64,000 nt of DNA from Enterovibrio coralii (GTDB taxonomy: Bacteria; Pseudomonadota; Gammaproteobacteria; Enterobacterales; Vibrionaceae), in NCBI RefSeq assembly GCF_001559595.1, contig NZ_LNTY01000049.1, positions 98,321-162,320 on the forward strand, given 5' to 3'. This document shows positions 1-8,622 of the stretch, one piece after another. The notes beneath the pieces were generated by a model that was given only the letters and a program-made list of their open reading frames with translations, did not search any database and was not told the DNA's origin. A program made the translations under genes and the position numbers. The stretch's first letter is position 1. Every line of letters starts with the position of its first letter.

Positions 1-202
1 GCTTATCGACTTTGACAATTTGGCCATTGCGCTCTGAGACCAACATATCTTGATTGGGCAAGAAAATGAGCGACCAAGGGTGGTTCAAACCACTCGCGAC
101 AGTCTCCACCTTGTAAGTGTGTTTGTCTGACTGGATGACGTCGCCGTTAGCGGCAGGAGCTAACGCAAACGCCGTTGCTGCAAGCAGTAAATGCTTAATC
201 AT
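1..202 (-). CDS. PQQ-dependent sugar dehydrogenase-like protein, N-terminus only
   Basis: The gene runs off the left edge of the window; only the first 67 codons are visible. The start is the ATG at 200-202, preceded by an AAAGGA ribosome-binding site. The product opens with a signal peptide (MIKHLLLAATAFALAPAANG), so it is exported to the periplasm. It continues into a segment resembling the first blade of the soluble aldose sugar dehydrogenase / glucose-sorbosone dehydrogenase family, with VASGLNHPWSLIFLPN and LVSERNGQIVKVDK. That family oxidises sugars with PQQ. The assignment rests on this short N-terminal match and the catalytic part lies outside the window. The gene follows the diguanylate cyclase on the same strand, 92 bases downstream. 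Confidence 0.7.
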   Translation of the reverse strand, partial: MIKHLLLAATAFALAPAANGDVIQSDKHTYKVETVASGLNHPWSLIFLPNQDMLVSERNGQIVKVDK

Positions 203-294
203 AGTGAATCCTTTCGATATGCTCCTTCGCCGAGGTGGTCGCGCAGAGAAACGCCTGCCTTTTAAGCACCTTACGTCTCTGCGAATGAGCCCGA

Positions 295-2301
295 TCAACT
301 GAAATGTTGTGCGACTCGAAACTTTAGTCTTCTTACTTTGCGAGAGAACCTGGCGTTTATCGTCATTGCCTCTTCGGCTCCCGCCTGAGAAGACGCCCCC
401 GTCGCACTGGTATCTGCATATGTTTCGACACGATTTCGGCCGTTTTGTTTCGCGCGATAAAGGAGTTTGTCGACGATGCTATACAGCTCAGACAGCGTTT
501 GACTGTTGGCGACAGCGACGGTACCGAAGCTGGATGTCACGTTAAACACCTCTCCTTTTTCTGAGGTAAAGTTTAACGCGCTTATTTGCTGGCGAAGGTC
601 TTCTGCAATGGTATTGGTTTCCTCAATGCCACTGTTTGGCAGAAGGATCATGAACTCTTCACCACCCACCCGCGAGCAAACGTCATCACGGCGAAGGTTG
701 TTTTTGAACAGTTCCGAGATGCCAACTAGCACTTTGTCACCAACAGGGTGCCCATAGGTATCGTTGACGGTTTTGAAGTAATCAATATCAAGCAGCAAAC
801 AGCCAACAGGCATGTCGCTGCTGCACATTTCTTTTTGTAGTCGCTCCAGTTGCCCCGCTAAGTAACGTCGATTATGAAGCCCTGTCAGGCTGTCGGTGTT
901 GGCAATTTTTCCCCAACGAATTCTGCGACGGTTTATCCAAAGGGCCACAAGAGATGCGATGACGGTGGCTGCAATGCCTAACACTACCAAGAGGTTGAGG
1001 TATTCCACTTTCTGCTCGTTGGTTTTGAGCTCAAGTGTCTGCAAAACGTTATTCCAACTCAGGTGCTGATTTTCAGCCTTGAGCTTTTCAAGGTTAAACA
1101 GCATTTGTTGACGTTCGAGGTTGTCGACCTGCTCGTCCATGCTGAAGGTATTGAAGCGATTTTGGTAGTCGAGAAGCGTCAGATACGCATTTTTATAGTC
1201 TTCTTGGCCAAAATAGGCCTTGGAGGCGACAAGGTACAAAGCGATTTCCGAGCGATATAGACGCGGAAGGGTTGCCAACTCGGCAATCAAAGGCGTGATG
1301 ATTTCTACCGTCTTGGCATAGTCTTCATTGATCAGGCTTTCGTTCGCTTTAAGGTAGTTGTACTTGCTGATGTAATAACGAATGGTTTCGCGCTCTCTGA
1401 GGTTATCGGTCGATTTCAGGTAGCGCATCATGTTTTTCGTGTCACCAGCATCGAGCAACAGATCGGCGATTTGTAGGTTAATTCGAAAACGGTGGGAGCC
1501 ATCACCGAGCACTTGTGCAATTTGAAGCGCTTGCTTGTATTCGAGCAGTGCTTGTTTGTTGTCACCTTGCTTGCGTGCTAACTCCGCCATGTCGAGTTTA
1601 ACCAGAAGTTGGTTAAAAGACATTTTGCGGGTCTGGAAGAATTGATAGGACTGCTCTAACAGGAGCGAGGCTTTATCAAAGCCGTTGAGTTGCACCAAAA
1701 TGCTACCCAAGTTAGACGCAATGCGTTCAATCAGAATCTGATCCTCGGTCGCTTTTGCTGCCTCTAAAGAACTCATCAAAGCCGCCATCGACACGTCGTA
1801 GTCGTTTTGTGCTTTGTACGCTTGCCCTTTAACCAACAGGATTTCAGCCGTTAATGCTGGGTCGTTTAACGCCTGTGATTCCGAAAGTAGATTGTCCAGT
1901 TGGTCCAATACCAAGGCTTCTTCGCCTTTCAAAATACGCGCTTGGCTCAGGCGCAATTGCATGATGTAGCGGTCGGCGTTTAGAAGCGGATCGTTTTTGG
2001 CAAGTTCTATACCTTGCTCGGCAGATTCAATGGCGGCATCAGGGTTGTTCAGGAGAAGCTCTACCGTCGACTTTTGCAGGTAATAACGCACCAGCAAAGG
2101 TAGCGGTTGGTTTTGTTTTAATTCGACTTTTTCAAGCTCTGTGAGCAGTGCCTTCGCTTTGATGGGCACCGAATAGAGAATGGACTGAACGCCGTTCAGG
2201 GTTTTCTCGAAAGATTGTGTTTTTTCTACGGTAGCAAGCGAGGCTGGTGGAAGAGACAGTAAAACAAGAAAAGTGAAAAAGTGAATAACGCGTTTGGACA
2301 T
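295..2301 (-). CDS. TPR-repeat, membrane-anchored diguanylate cyclase (GGDEF)
   Basis: A 668-residue sensor enzyme expected to make cyclic di-GMP from two GTP. A signal peptide covers residues 1-23. A periplasmic region of tetratricopeptide-like helical repeats follows to about residue 420, then one membrane helix (about 443-465, LVVLGIAATVIASLVALWI) and a cytoplasmic GGDEF domain from about 490. The active site is GGEEF at 546-550. The product-inhibition I-site RRDD at 537-540 lies exactly five residues upstream, so feedback inhibition by c-di-GMP is expected. The ATG at 2301 has an AGGGAAG ribosome-binding site. A basic tail of about 40 residues after the GGDEF domain is unexplained. No EAL domain is present. 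The ligand of the TPR sensor cannot be read from sequence. Confidence 0.92.
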   Translation of the reverse strand: MSKRVIHFFTFLVLLSLPPASLATVEKTQSFEKTLNGVQSILYSVPIKAKALLTELEKVELKQNQPLPLLVRYYLQKSTVELLLNNPDAAIESAEQGIELAKNDPLLNADRYIMQLRLSQARILKGEEALVLDQLDNLLSESQALNDPALTAEILLVKGQAYKAQNDYDVSMAALMSSLEAAKATEDQILIERIASNLGSILVQLNGFDKASLLLEQSYQFFQTRKMSFNQLLVKLDMAELARKQGDNKQALLEYKQALQIAQVLGDGSHRFRINLQIADLLLDAGDTKNMMRYLKSTDNLRERETIRYYISKYNYLKANESLINEDYAKTVEIITPLIAELATLPRLYRSEIALYLVASKAYFGQEDYKNAYLTLLDYQNRFNTFSMDEQVDNLERQQMLFNLEKLKAENQHLSWNNVLQTLELKTNEQKVEYLNLLVVLGIAATVIASLVALWINRRRIRWGKIANTDSLTGLHNRRYLAGQLERLQKEMCSSDMPVGCLLLDIDYFKTVNDTYGHPVGDKVLVGISELFKNNLRRDDVCSRVGGEEFMILLPNSGIEETNTIAEDLRQQISALNFTSEKGEVFNVTSSFGTVAVANSQTLSELYSIVDKLLYRAKQNGRNRVETYADTSATGASSQAGAEEAMTINARFSRKVRRLKFRVAQHFS

Positions 2302-2743
2302 TGAATAAGCTTCCCTAACTGTAACGCCTGCAATTGAATTGGTGTTATCTCAGCACTGTCCCACATCCTGTCACTCAAACAATGCGTATCTGCAACACAT
2401 AAGGTTTTGTAGATAAGCGTAGTTAGAGATAGCCGTTTTTTCACGGTTCCTGGGCGAATGTTGCGACCTTAGAAGCGTTGCAATTTGGCTGATTCAATAT
2501 GGTGCATTTTCTGTCTGATTTTTGTCTTTTTATGACGAGAATCGAGATAACCAATTGCATGCATAATGTTGATTTAGCAAGTGCTAATTTGGTGTTGCGA
2601 GAATAAAAGGGCGAGGGGGGCTTGTGTAGGTCTTGGCGGCAGAATATGTTGGAATGTCTTGAGGTTAGGACGCGAATTCTTGGAAGTGGAGCAGTTTCAA
2701 GCCCAATGGTGATGAGAACACCACTGAGCTCGTTATCAAGCGA
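2302..2743. other. Intergenic region without a gene
   Basis: This 442-base stretch carries the upstream region of the diguanylate cyclase and the downstream region of the DUF2960 gene. I see no convincing gene, RNA or terminator. It contains the 16-base string ATGCATAATGTTGATT (2559-2574), which recurs at 18883-18898 upstream of another minus-strand gene. Confidence 0.5.
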
Positions 2744-3007
2744 CTAGCGTTTGTCTTTGATTGACTCGGCTTCTTTCTTCAGCAGAATAATCTTGCCAAA
2801 TCCCAGTTTATTGAAATAGCTGTCGCGATGGTTTTTCACTGCTTTGCCGTCGGCAACCATTTCCAGTTGACGTTCCATCTTCAAAAAGTTGCTCAGGTCG
2901 ATGCCTTCTGCAGCAGCAGCGGCTTCGTGCGGAGAGTGAAACTGGCGGAACGAGAACGTGATGACTTTCGTTTCACCTTTATAGATGTATTGAAGTTGAC
3001 GTGACAT
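2744..3007 (-). CDS. DUF2960 family protein
   Basis: An 87-residue cytoplasmic protein of the DUF2960 family, which is largely restricted to Vibrionaceae and relatives. The pattern MSRQLQYIYKGETKVITFSF, then FHSPHEAAAAAEGIDLSNFLKMERQLEM, matches the family from memory. There is no signal peptide or membrane segment, and the C-terminus is basic. The function is unknown. The ATG at 3007 has an AGGTG ribosome-binding site. It lies downstream of the PhoD-like gene on the same strand, separated by a GC-rich hairpin that probably ends that transcript. Confidence 0.85.
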   Translation of the reverse strand: MSRQLQYIYKGETKVITFSFRQFHSPHEAAAAAEGIDLSNFLKMERQLEMVADGKAVKNHRDSYFNKLGFGKIILLKKEAESIKDKR

Positions 3008-3030
3008 AACGGCACCTGTTGCAAAATTTA

Positions 3031-3057
3031 AGGGGCGGAGTATTTCCTACCGCCCCT
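3031..3057 (-). terminator. Probable terminator of the PhoD-like gene
   Basis: Perfect 8-bp inverted repeat AGGGGCGG / CCGCCCCT with an 11-base loop. On the minus strand it is followed by the T-rich TTAAATTTT. It lies directly after the stop of the gene at 3064-4996. Confidence 0.6.
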
Positions 3058-3063
3058 GTGAAG

Positions 3064-4996
3064 TCAATCCCGAGTGAGGGAATCCAACGAGGGTTTTGCC
3101 TCTTGGCGTTCCGCTTTTTCATTGGGCAGAAACGTTATCTGTTCACCTTTTCCCGTCAGCAACCCTATCGATGCCGGTGAGCCATCAAGATTTAACGTGA
3201 CTTCGCCAACCGCGGCAGCGTTCACGAGATATTGAGGGCTTCCATTGTCTGGTCTTCGGCGTTCAATACGCATCCGCTTGCGCCGCGTAAACACATTGAG
3301 GGGGGATTCGGGCCAGAACAACTTGCGATCAAACCATTCAAACACGGAAATGAACGGTTCAGGGAACTGGTTTCTAAAACCACTGCAGGTGATTTGCCAA
3401 ATACGCGGACTACCTTTTCTAAAGCGCAGACGAATGTCATAAGCAAAGGAGTAATGCACATCGCCGGAGAGAATGACAAAGTTCTTTGGTGTTTTAGGGT
3501 GTTTGAATATGTTCAGCAATGCATTGGCAGAGCAGGGTGTGCCATCCAGTTCTCAGAGTCTGTTGCCAGCGGGTGGCCGCAAAACGTCACGATACGCTGA
3601 AGCGTTTCGATAAACTTCACGCCAAACATCGGGGCAGGCGACACCACCACCACGGCATCGTTGTTAAACACGTCGTGTTGAAAATCCATCAATGATTCCC
3701 AATCCATCAGGCCGGACGGTTTATTGTCACTGGACTCAGAGCGCCAGCGGCGCGTGCGTGTGTCGATCACCACCACTTTAGGTGAAGTAGGTATGGTGTA
3801 ATGCCACTGCTCAAAATGCTGAAGAAGTTCGGAAACGTGCCCGAAGTTTTCTAGATTTGGGGCGGTAACGAAGGTGTTCACGGTCTCCATAAATTTATCG
3901 TCGAACACGTCCGGGTGATTTCCCCAACCTTGGCAAAGGAAATAGCTGAGCATGCCGTTTGTGATAATGGCCTGCGCGAGCGTTGAGCTGTCTATACCCT
4001 TTTCCCAGCCCACGGTAAGGTTAAAGTCATCAGTGACATCATGGTCATCAAAGATCATGTACGTGGGAATGTGCGCCATCAGACGACGAACATTCGGTAA
4101 CGAGGATTTGAACCGCTCAAGTTCAGCTAGCTCAGTGTCCCAGCGGGTGGCTTGTTTTGCATCGGGGAAGCCGATGGCTTCGCCGTTTGGCAGCGTAATG
4201 TCTCGCCATAGTGAAGGCGACCACACCAAAACATACATGACCACAAATTCATTAAAACTGATCAGGTGATTGTCCAAGGTGCAAGAACTGAACACAGGCT
4301 CAGGCGCCGCATTGAGAAAGCGTTTGATAAAACCGTGATTCACGCGCGTTGTTGGCAAAATGTTTGCCCGTGAATAGAGCGGTGTTTTCGTTGTCACCAA
4401 GTCACTGCACGCGTTAATCACTTCGCCGTCGAAGGCTTGGTCATAGAGGCCAAGCAAGGTAATACTTTGACGAATAGCAGACATTAAAGGCCCGCAGACA
4501 TCATCGGCATAGATCTGATCACCACTCATGATCAGCATGTTTGCGCGTTTTGGAACATCGAGTTCTGCGTATTTTCTATCGAGAGCCGCCAAGGCATCAT
4601 CACAGTGGTGATGCGGGTGTCGGCAAGAGCCATGCGCAATGTTCGTGGCGGTTGATGAAACTAGAAATGAGGGACGCGTTTCTCCGGGATACAAGAAGCC
4701 TCAAGATCGGCAATTAAGGATTGCCCATCCATTTCGATGTCGTAATCAAGTGGCGTATCCAATGGAAAACCACTTTCACTCTTAAATTCGGCGAGTAGGG
4801 CAAAACATGACTCACCAAGTTGTATTTGATGCGTGTTAGCGAGTGAGGCTGAAAACAGCGGCGTCGATGACTCAGAAGCGTAAAGCGAGAAGTCAGCTTC
4901 CAAGCGTGAAGAGGTGATTGCCCACAGGCAAATCTCGTTTTTCGTGGCGCGTCTTAAAAGCGGCCCCGCAAGGAACAAGGGCAAAGAAGATGGCAT
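3064..4996 (-). CDS. PhoD-like alkaline phosphatase family metallophosphatase (two frameshifts as sequenced)
   Basis: One gene read in three pieces: 4996 to about 4695, about 4695 to 3530, and about 3530 to 3064. Both breaks are cured by adding one base, the first by restoring TTT near 4693-4697 and the second by one base near 3529-3531. The repaired protein of about 644 residues has the PhoD-like metal-binding blocks in order: GSCRHPHHHCDD, MSGDQIYADDVCGP, MIFDDHDVTDDFN and ILSGDVHYSFAYDI. Members hydrolyse phosphate mono- or diesters with a binuclear metal centre. There is no obvious signal peptide, so this looks like the cytoplasmic branch. The first break precedes all catalytic motifs and the second falls just before the last one. 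Real pseudogenisation is possible, but the preserved motifs and the pattern elsewhere in the window favour sequence error. Confidence 0.8.
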
Positions 4997-5069
4997 GAGA
5001 TTCTCTGATTTCTTCGTCTATACCATCACTTTACGTCCGTTAGCACTGAATTTGTAGTGGCTCCGCTAT

Positions 5070-5672
5070 TTATTCTGTGCGCTCACCTTGAACCAATGAG
5101 TCTTCTGATGCTTTTTCTCGCCAGTGCATCGCAATATCATTCTCTCCAATATCATCGAGCGCGTTTGCCAAAGAAATCTGTGCTTGTTGGTGATCTTGGC
5201 GGGCAGACAGCGTTAAAAAGTAGATACCTTTCTCTTGGTCTTGATCGGTAATGAAACCGTTATACAGCATACTGCCAAGCGCATACTGTTCTACTGGGCT
5301 GCTGCAAAGCGCGAGGTCGAGAATCCACTTAAATTCATCGTAGTCAACGCCAGTGGGCATTCGTTGATTGTTGTAGATACTGCTGTTGTCAAGCGAAGTG
5401 GTTGATTGTTCTGCCTGACAGAAGTCGAGATAAAGCGTCGAGAGTTCGAAAACCGTTTTCGATTGGACGGCCGATTCGAAGTAAGGAATCGCGATTTCGC
5501 AATGCTGTCTAGGGTGTTTGCCTTTCTCCAATTTTTGCCAGCCACGATAAAAGTCGCTTTCAAGGAAGGCTTCGGAGTAATTCTGGATGGTCGGGCATTG
5601 GGTGTATTGTTGCTTTACATCTTCTGTGCAACCCATTGCCGAAAAGAGCACGACAGGAAGTAACCACTTCAT
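5070..5672 (-). CDS. Putative lipoprotein with Sel1-like repeats
   Basis: A 200-residue exported protein. The N-terminus MKWLLPVVLFSAMGC resembles a lipoprotein signal with Cys15 as the acylated residue, although AMGC is a weak lipobox. Residues about 120-185 read as Sel1/TPR-like helical repeats (YALGSMLYNGF, KGIYFLTLSARQDHQQAQISLANAL). These repeats usually serve as protein-protein interaction scaffolds. Several cysteines in the central part may form disulfides in the periplasm. The ATG at 5672 has an AAGGAAG ribosome-binding site. No function can be assigned, and neighbours give no hint because the flanking genes are separate units. Confidence 0.75.
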   Translation of the reverse strand: MKWLLPVVLFSAMGCTEDVKQQYTQCPTIQNYSEAFLESDFYRGWQKLEKGKHPRQHCEIAIPYFESAVQSKTVFELSTLYLDFCQAEQSTTSLDNSSIYNNQRMPTGVDYDEFKWILDLALCSSPVEQYALGSMLYNGFITDQDQEKGIYFLTLSARQDHQQAQISLANALDDIGENDIAMHWREKASEDSLVQGERTE

Positions 5673-5788
5673 ACATCTTCCTTGAATTACTGGAGAAAAC
5701 GCCAGTATAAAATCAGATGAATAGGGTGATGCGTTCTCAAAACTGGGATTATTGAAATTGTTTCAATGGTCTTGAATTTGAGATATGA

Positions 5789-5822
5789 CCAAGCCACTCG
5801 ACTGTGAGAGTCAGAGGCTTGG
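5789..5822 (-). terminator. Long hairpin after the membrane-protein gene
   Basis: Inverted repeat CCAAGCC (5789-5795) / GGCTTGG (5816-5822) with inner GACT/AGTC pairing. It lies 29 bases downstream of the stop at 5851 on the minus strand. No T-run follows, so termination is uncertain. Confidence 0.4.
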
Positions 5823-5850
5823 AGATGAGATACGTCAATGAGCAGTTATC

Positions 5851-6513
5851 TTACTTGCACATCATTCGGCGGTTGGCTTCGTGCGAATGTATGCCATGAC
5901 AGCAATAATCCCACACGTAACGGACCGACGCGTAAAGAATCATAAAGTAGGCGAGAAGTTCGGAACCTTCTTCTGCGACGTTTTTGGCAGTGCGTACATA
6001 CCCTTCGCTCAAAATACCGTGCCATAACGCACCCATACCGAAAAGGCGAGAGAAAACCAGTAGTGTGGCAAGCCCTAGGCAGAGCAGCGTAAAGTTCCGG
6101 CTTTTTACGAACTGGGAAAAGCTTCGCAGCATACTGTGGCGATCCGTGAGTGCGTAAAGCAAGGAAGACGCCGCAACAATGGCCGCAGGATAAACCCAGA
6201 ATCCATGCCAAAACGTGTCGTCAAACCATTTGTCCAACTCACGAATCAACAAGCAAAGGAAAAAGCCAGCTACAAGGACGCCAAAATGTCTGAAGTCGGG
6301 CTTTTTCAACAAGATAGTTGTATAGCAGACTACGATTAGTAGAAGTACTGAATGCTCCGTGTACTCCGTGAGAGATTGCTCAGAAAGTCCGTTATGCAAA
6401 ACGTTGATGTCGATTTGTACAATAAGCACAGGCAGGGCAACGAGAAGCGCAATAGAGAAAAAGTGGCACAGTGCGCGTAAAATGACGTGGCTTTGGTGGG
6501 ATCTATACTGCAT
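5851..6513 (-). CDS. Multi-pass inner-membrane protein of unknown function
   Basis: A 220-residue protein with about six hydrophobic helices, for example ALCHFFSIALLVALPVLIV, HSVLLLIVVCYTTILL, FGVLVAGFFLCLLI, YPAAIVAASSLLYAL and FTLLCLGLATLLVFSRLF. The ATG at 6513 is chosen because GGAGG lies seven bases upstream; the open frame extends further but has no such site. The C-terminus is rich in His, Cys and Met (YCCHGIHSHEANRRMMCK). I do not recognise the family. The gene is divergent from the oxidoreductase gene at 6736, and the two share an intergenic region of about 220 bases. Confidence 0.7.
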   Translation of the reverse strand: MQYRSHQSHVILRALCHFFSIALLVALPVLIVQIDINVLHNGLSEQSLTEYTEHSVLLLIVVCYTTILLKKPDFRHFGVLVAGFFLCLLIRELDKWFDDTFWHGFWVYPAAIVAASSLLYALTDRHSMLRSFSQFVKSRNFTLLCLGLATLLVFSRLFGMGALWHGILSEGYVRTAKNVAEEGSELLAYFMILYASVRYVWDYCCHGIHSHEANRRMMCK

Positions 6514-6735
6514 TGATGTCCTCCAAAAAAATCTTAAGTGGATACATTCAACAGACTTTTCTTCCGGGAAATGCGTCACGCAACGTGGTGCAGAGCGTCC
6601 TGACGGGTTCTGATGAAAAAGAGAGCCGGCAATATTATTGGAAATATCGAACACTGTTCGTCTCATTGTTGAGATATGAGAGTTGTTTTAATGCTCTTCG
6701 ATGAAGTGCTAATGCGTGAAAGGACAAGATCGAAC

Positions 6736-7707
6736 ATGACTTTGAATAACATTCGTTGGGGAATGATTGGCTGTGGCAGTGTAACAGAACGAAAGAGTGG
6801 CCCTGCATTTTGGCAGGTTGAGGGTTCCTCTTTAGAAATGGTGATGGCACGCCGTGAGGAGCAGGCGAAAGACTATTGTGCTCGACATGGCATAGCGCGC
6901 TACACAACAGATGCGCATGAATTAGTGGTTGACCCCAATGTTGATGCGATTTATGTAGCGACACCGCCGAATAGTCACTTGGGCTATGCGCTGATGGCTG
7001 CCGAGGTCGGAAAGCCTTGTGTCGTCGAAAAGCCGATGGCCTTGAACACCAAAGAGTGTGACATCATGCTCTCTGCTTTCGAAAAGGCAGGCGTCCCACT
7101 TTTTGTTGCCTACTATCGTCGCTCTCTACCGCGTTTTGATGTCATTCAAAAGTGGATTGCAAAAGGAAAAATCGGAACGGTGCGTCATATCCATTGGACC
7201 TATCATCGTCCGCCCAACCCCAATGATGTCGCGGGGAAAGCGAATTGGCGCGTTGACCCAAATGTCGCGGGTGGGGGTTACTTTGTGGATTTAGCGAGTC
7301 ATGGTTTGAATCTTTTTCAGCAGTGGTTTGGCAACATCACAGTCGCGAAAGGCATAGCAGTTAACCAGCAGGGATTCTATGCAGCAGAAGACGCGGTAAC
7401 GGCGTGCTTTTCTTTTGAATCGGGTGTTTTGGGTTCAGGGTACTGGAATTTTGCTGCAGCTAACCGAGAAGATAAAGTCGAAATCATTGGCAGTGAAGGG
7501 AAAATCATTTGCTCTGTATTTGGAGAAGATGAGTTCGTTTTGGAAGGTAAAGAGCACCTTGTCTCCAACGTTGCTAACCCTGACGCTGTTCAATACTTTC
7601 ATGTCGAAAACCTCATTGCGCATATAAAGGGTGAGAAAACGCACCCAAGCATGGGGATTTGCGGCAGGAACACGACGTGGGCGATGGAGCAGATACTGAA
7701 AAGTTAG
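6736..7707 (+). CDS. Gfo/Idh/MocA family NAD(P)-dependent oxidoreductase
   Basis: A 323-residue two-domain dehydrogenase. The N-terminal Rossmann fold carries the dinucleotide motif GMIGCGSV (residues 9-16) and the hallmark EKP at 98-100, whose lysine is the usual catalytic residue. The C-terminal domain has the family pattern GGYFVDLASHGLNLF with a D-x3-H pair. Members oxidise or reduce sugars, inositols, biliverdin or dihydrodiols, and the substrate cannot be told here. The start at 6736 (MTLNNIRWGM) is preferred because it places the Rossmann fold at the usual distance. In-frame ATG codons also exist at 6676 and 6712. The gene appears monocistronic. Confidence 0.88.
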   Translation: MTLNNIRWGMIGCGSVTERKSGPAFWQVEGSSLEMVMARREEQAKDYCARHGIARYTTDAHELVVDPNVDAIYVATPPNSHLGYALMAAEVGKPCVVEKPMALNTKECDIMLSAFEKAGVPLFVAYYRRSLPRFDVIQKWIAKGKIGTVRHIHWTYHRPPNPNDVAGKANWRVDPNVAGGGYFVDLASHGLNLFQQWFGNITVAKGIAVNQQGFYAAEDAVTACFSFESGVLGSGYWNFAAANREDKVEIIGSEGKIICSVFGEDEFVLEGKEHLVSNVANPDAVQYFHVENLIAHIKGEKTHPSMGICGRNTTWAMEQILKS

Positions 7708-7789
7708 AGACTACTGCTTGTTTTGAATTGCTTTTTGGTTGGAAAATGCACACTTAACACGAAAATAGTGCTAATGGGCAAATTAGTGC

Positions 7790-7818
7790 TTGCAAGCATC
7801 AGTCGCATTCCATAATAT
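7790..7818 (+). promoter_or_regulatory. Putative promoter of tRNA-Asn
   Basis: TTGCAA (7790-7795) and TAATAT (7813-7818) are separated by 17 bases and lie about 28 bases before the tRNA 5' end. They are reasonable sigma-70 -35 and -10 elements, judged by eye only. Confidence 0.4.
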
Positions 7819-7845
7819 CTGAATCGTTCTCAGGAACACAGCAAT

Positions 7846-7921
7846 TCCCCCTTAGTTCAGTCGGTAGAACGGCGGACTGTTAATCCGTATGTCGCAAGTT
7901 CAAGTCTTGCAGGGGGAGCCA
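7846..7921 (+). tRNA. tRNA-Asn (GTT anticodon)
   Basis: A 76-base cloverleaf including an encoded CCA. The acceptor stem is TCCCCCT / AGGGGGA. The anticodon loop CTGTTAA gives anticodon GTT, hence asparagine. The T arm reads GCAAG-TTCAAGT-CTTGC. A probable promoter lies upstream, and a strong terminator lies at 8031-8057. Confidence 0.95.
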
Positions 7922-7976
7922 AATTCAAATGATTTGTTTAAGTACGAATCATCCGCTTGAGAGTATCGCTTCGCGA

Positions 7977-8026
7977 TATGTCGCAAGCCTAGGCAGCCCC
8001 GTTAAGTCATGCAGGGGAGCCAAATT
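7977..8026 (+). pseudogene. Degenerate 3' copy of tRNA-Asn
   Basis: The string TATGTCGCAAG (7977-7987) repeats tRNA positions 7888-7898. TGCAGGGGAGCCAAATT (8010-8026) repeats the tRNA 3' end and its flank with one G fewer. Foreign-looking bases lie between the two blocks. No complete cloverleaf can form. It is either the relic of a tandem tRNA or a footprint of past integration at the tRNA 3' end. Confidence 0.55.
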
Positions 8027-8030
8027 TCAA

Positions 8031-8057
8031 GGCCTCGTCGAATGACGAGGCCTTTTT
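8031..8057 (+). terminator. Rho-independent terminator behind tRNA-Asn
   Basis: Perfect 9-bp stem GGCCTCGTC / GACGAGGCC with a 4-base loop, followed by TTTTT. Confidence 0.9.
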
Positions 8058-8257
8058 CGTTTCAGACTTCCAATCTATCCAGCCACCCCTTTCTTTTTCA
8101 TTTGTTCCTATATCCCCAAATAACCTGAAGATGCAGGATTAAGCGAGTTCGGTTGTAGTGATTTTTCAGCAATAAAGTGACGTGCACGGTATTTTCTTGT
8201 TCGATTTATAAGCAAGAAAAACTCAAGTGTGGTCAAAGGGTTCAAACGGAGTGGATT

Positions 8258-8280
8258 GTAATGTTATATTATAACATTAC
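8258..8280. promoter_or_regulatory. Zur box controlling the zinc operon
   Basis: A perfect 23-bp palindrome: arms GTAATGTTATA and TATAACATTAC around a central T. It matches the gammaproteobacterial Zur consensus, GAAATGTTATA-N-TATAACATTTC, in all but the outer bases. It lies 23 bases upstream of the first gene (8304) of an operon with His-rich zinc-binding products. Zn-loaded Zur bound here would be expected to block the promoter, giving expression under zinc starvation. Confidence 0.92.
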
Positions 8281-8303
8281 TGTTCTGGCGTATTTGATGG
8301 ACC

Positions 8304-8600
8304 ATGCTGAAACTGCTTCGCAACGTATTACCTTTATTGCTCGCCGTGATGATCGGTTGGCAAGGTATTGCATTTGCTGAGCACAAGGGTTCGCATCACC
8401 ACGAGGCATCTATTGACCACCATTGTGTGCTTTGCGCACTAGGTCTGCCGTCAACGACACCGCCAACCTCCGAATTGCTTGTTTCACCAGCGACTTTCCC
8501 CCAAGAGTTCGACTATCTCTTTTCATCTTTATCACTGGACGAGACAGCAGCAAATGCGCGCGATCCACCTTTCATAACGTTCAAAGATTTCTATAGTTAA
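8304..8600 (+). CDS. Small exported His/Cys-containing protein, first gene of Zur-controlled operon
   Basis: A 98-residue protein with an N-terminal signal or membrane segment (LLRNVLPLLLAVMIGWQGIAFA). The segment EHKGSHHHEASIDHHCVLC follows, dense in histidines and with a CxxC pair. This suggests metal contact in the periplasm, and the layout resembles small DUF2946-type proteins. It starts 23 bases after the Zur box and 22 bases before zrgA, so it is the promoter-proximal gene of the zinc operon. A role in zinc capture is inferred from context and composition. The ribosome-binding site is weak (GATGG). Confidence 0.72.
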   Translation: MLKLLRNVLPLLLAVMIGWQGIAFAEHKGSHHHEASIDHHCVLCALGLPSTTPPTSELLVSPATFPQEFDYLFSSLSLDETAANARDPPFITFKDFYS

Positions 8601-8622
8601 CGTAATAATTTTTGGAGTATTT

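Noticed and set aside
5789..5822. Hairpin as a structured small RNA
   Set aside because: No promoter or T-tract supports an independent RNA; it is more simply the end of the membrane-protein transcript.
7846..8060. An integrated genomic island at tRNA-Asn
   Set aside because: No integrase or phage gene is adjacent and the zinc operon downstream looks native; only the small repeated blocks remain.
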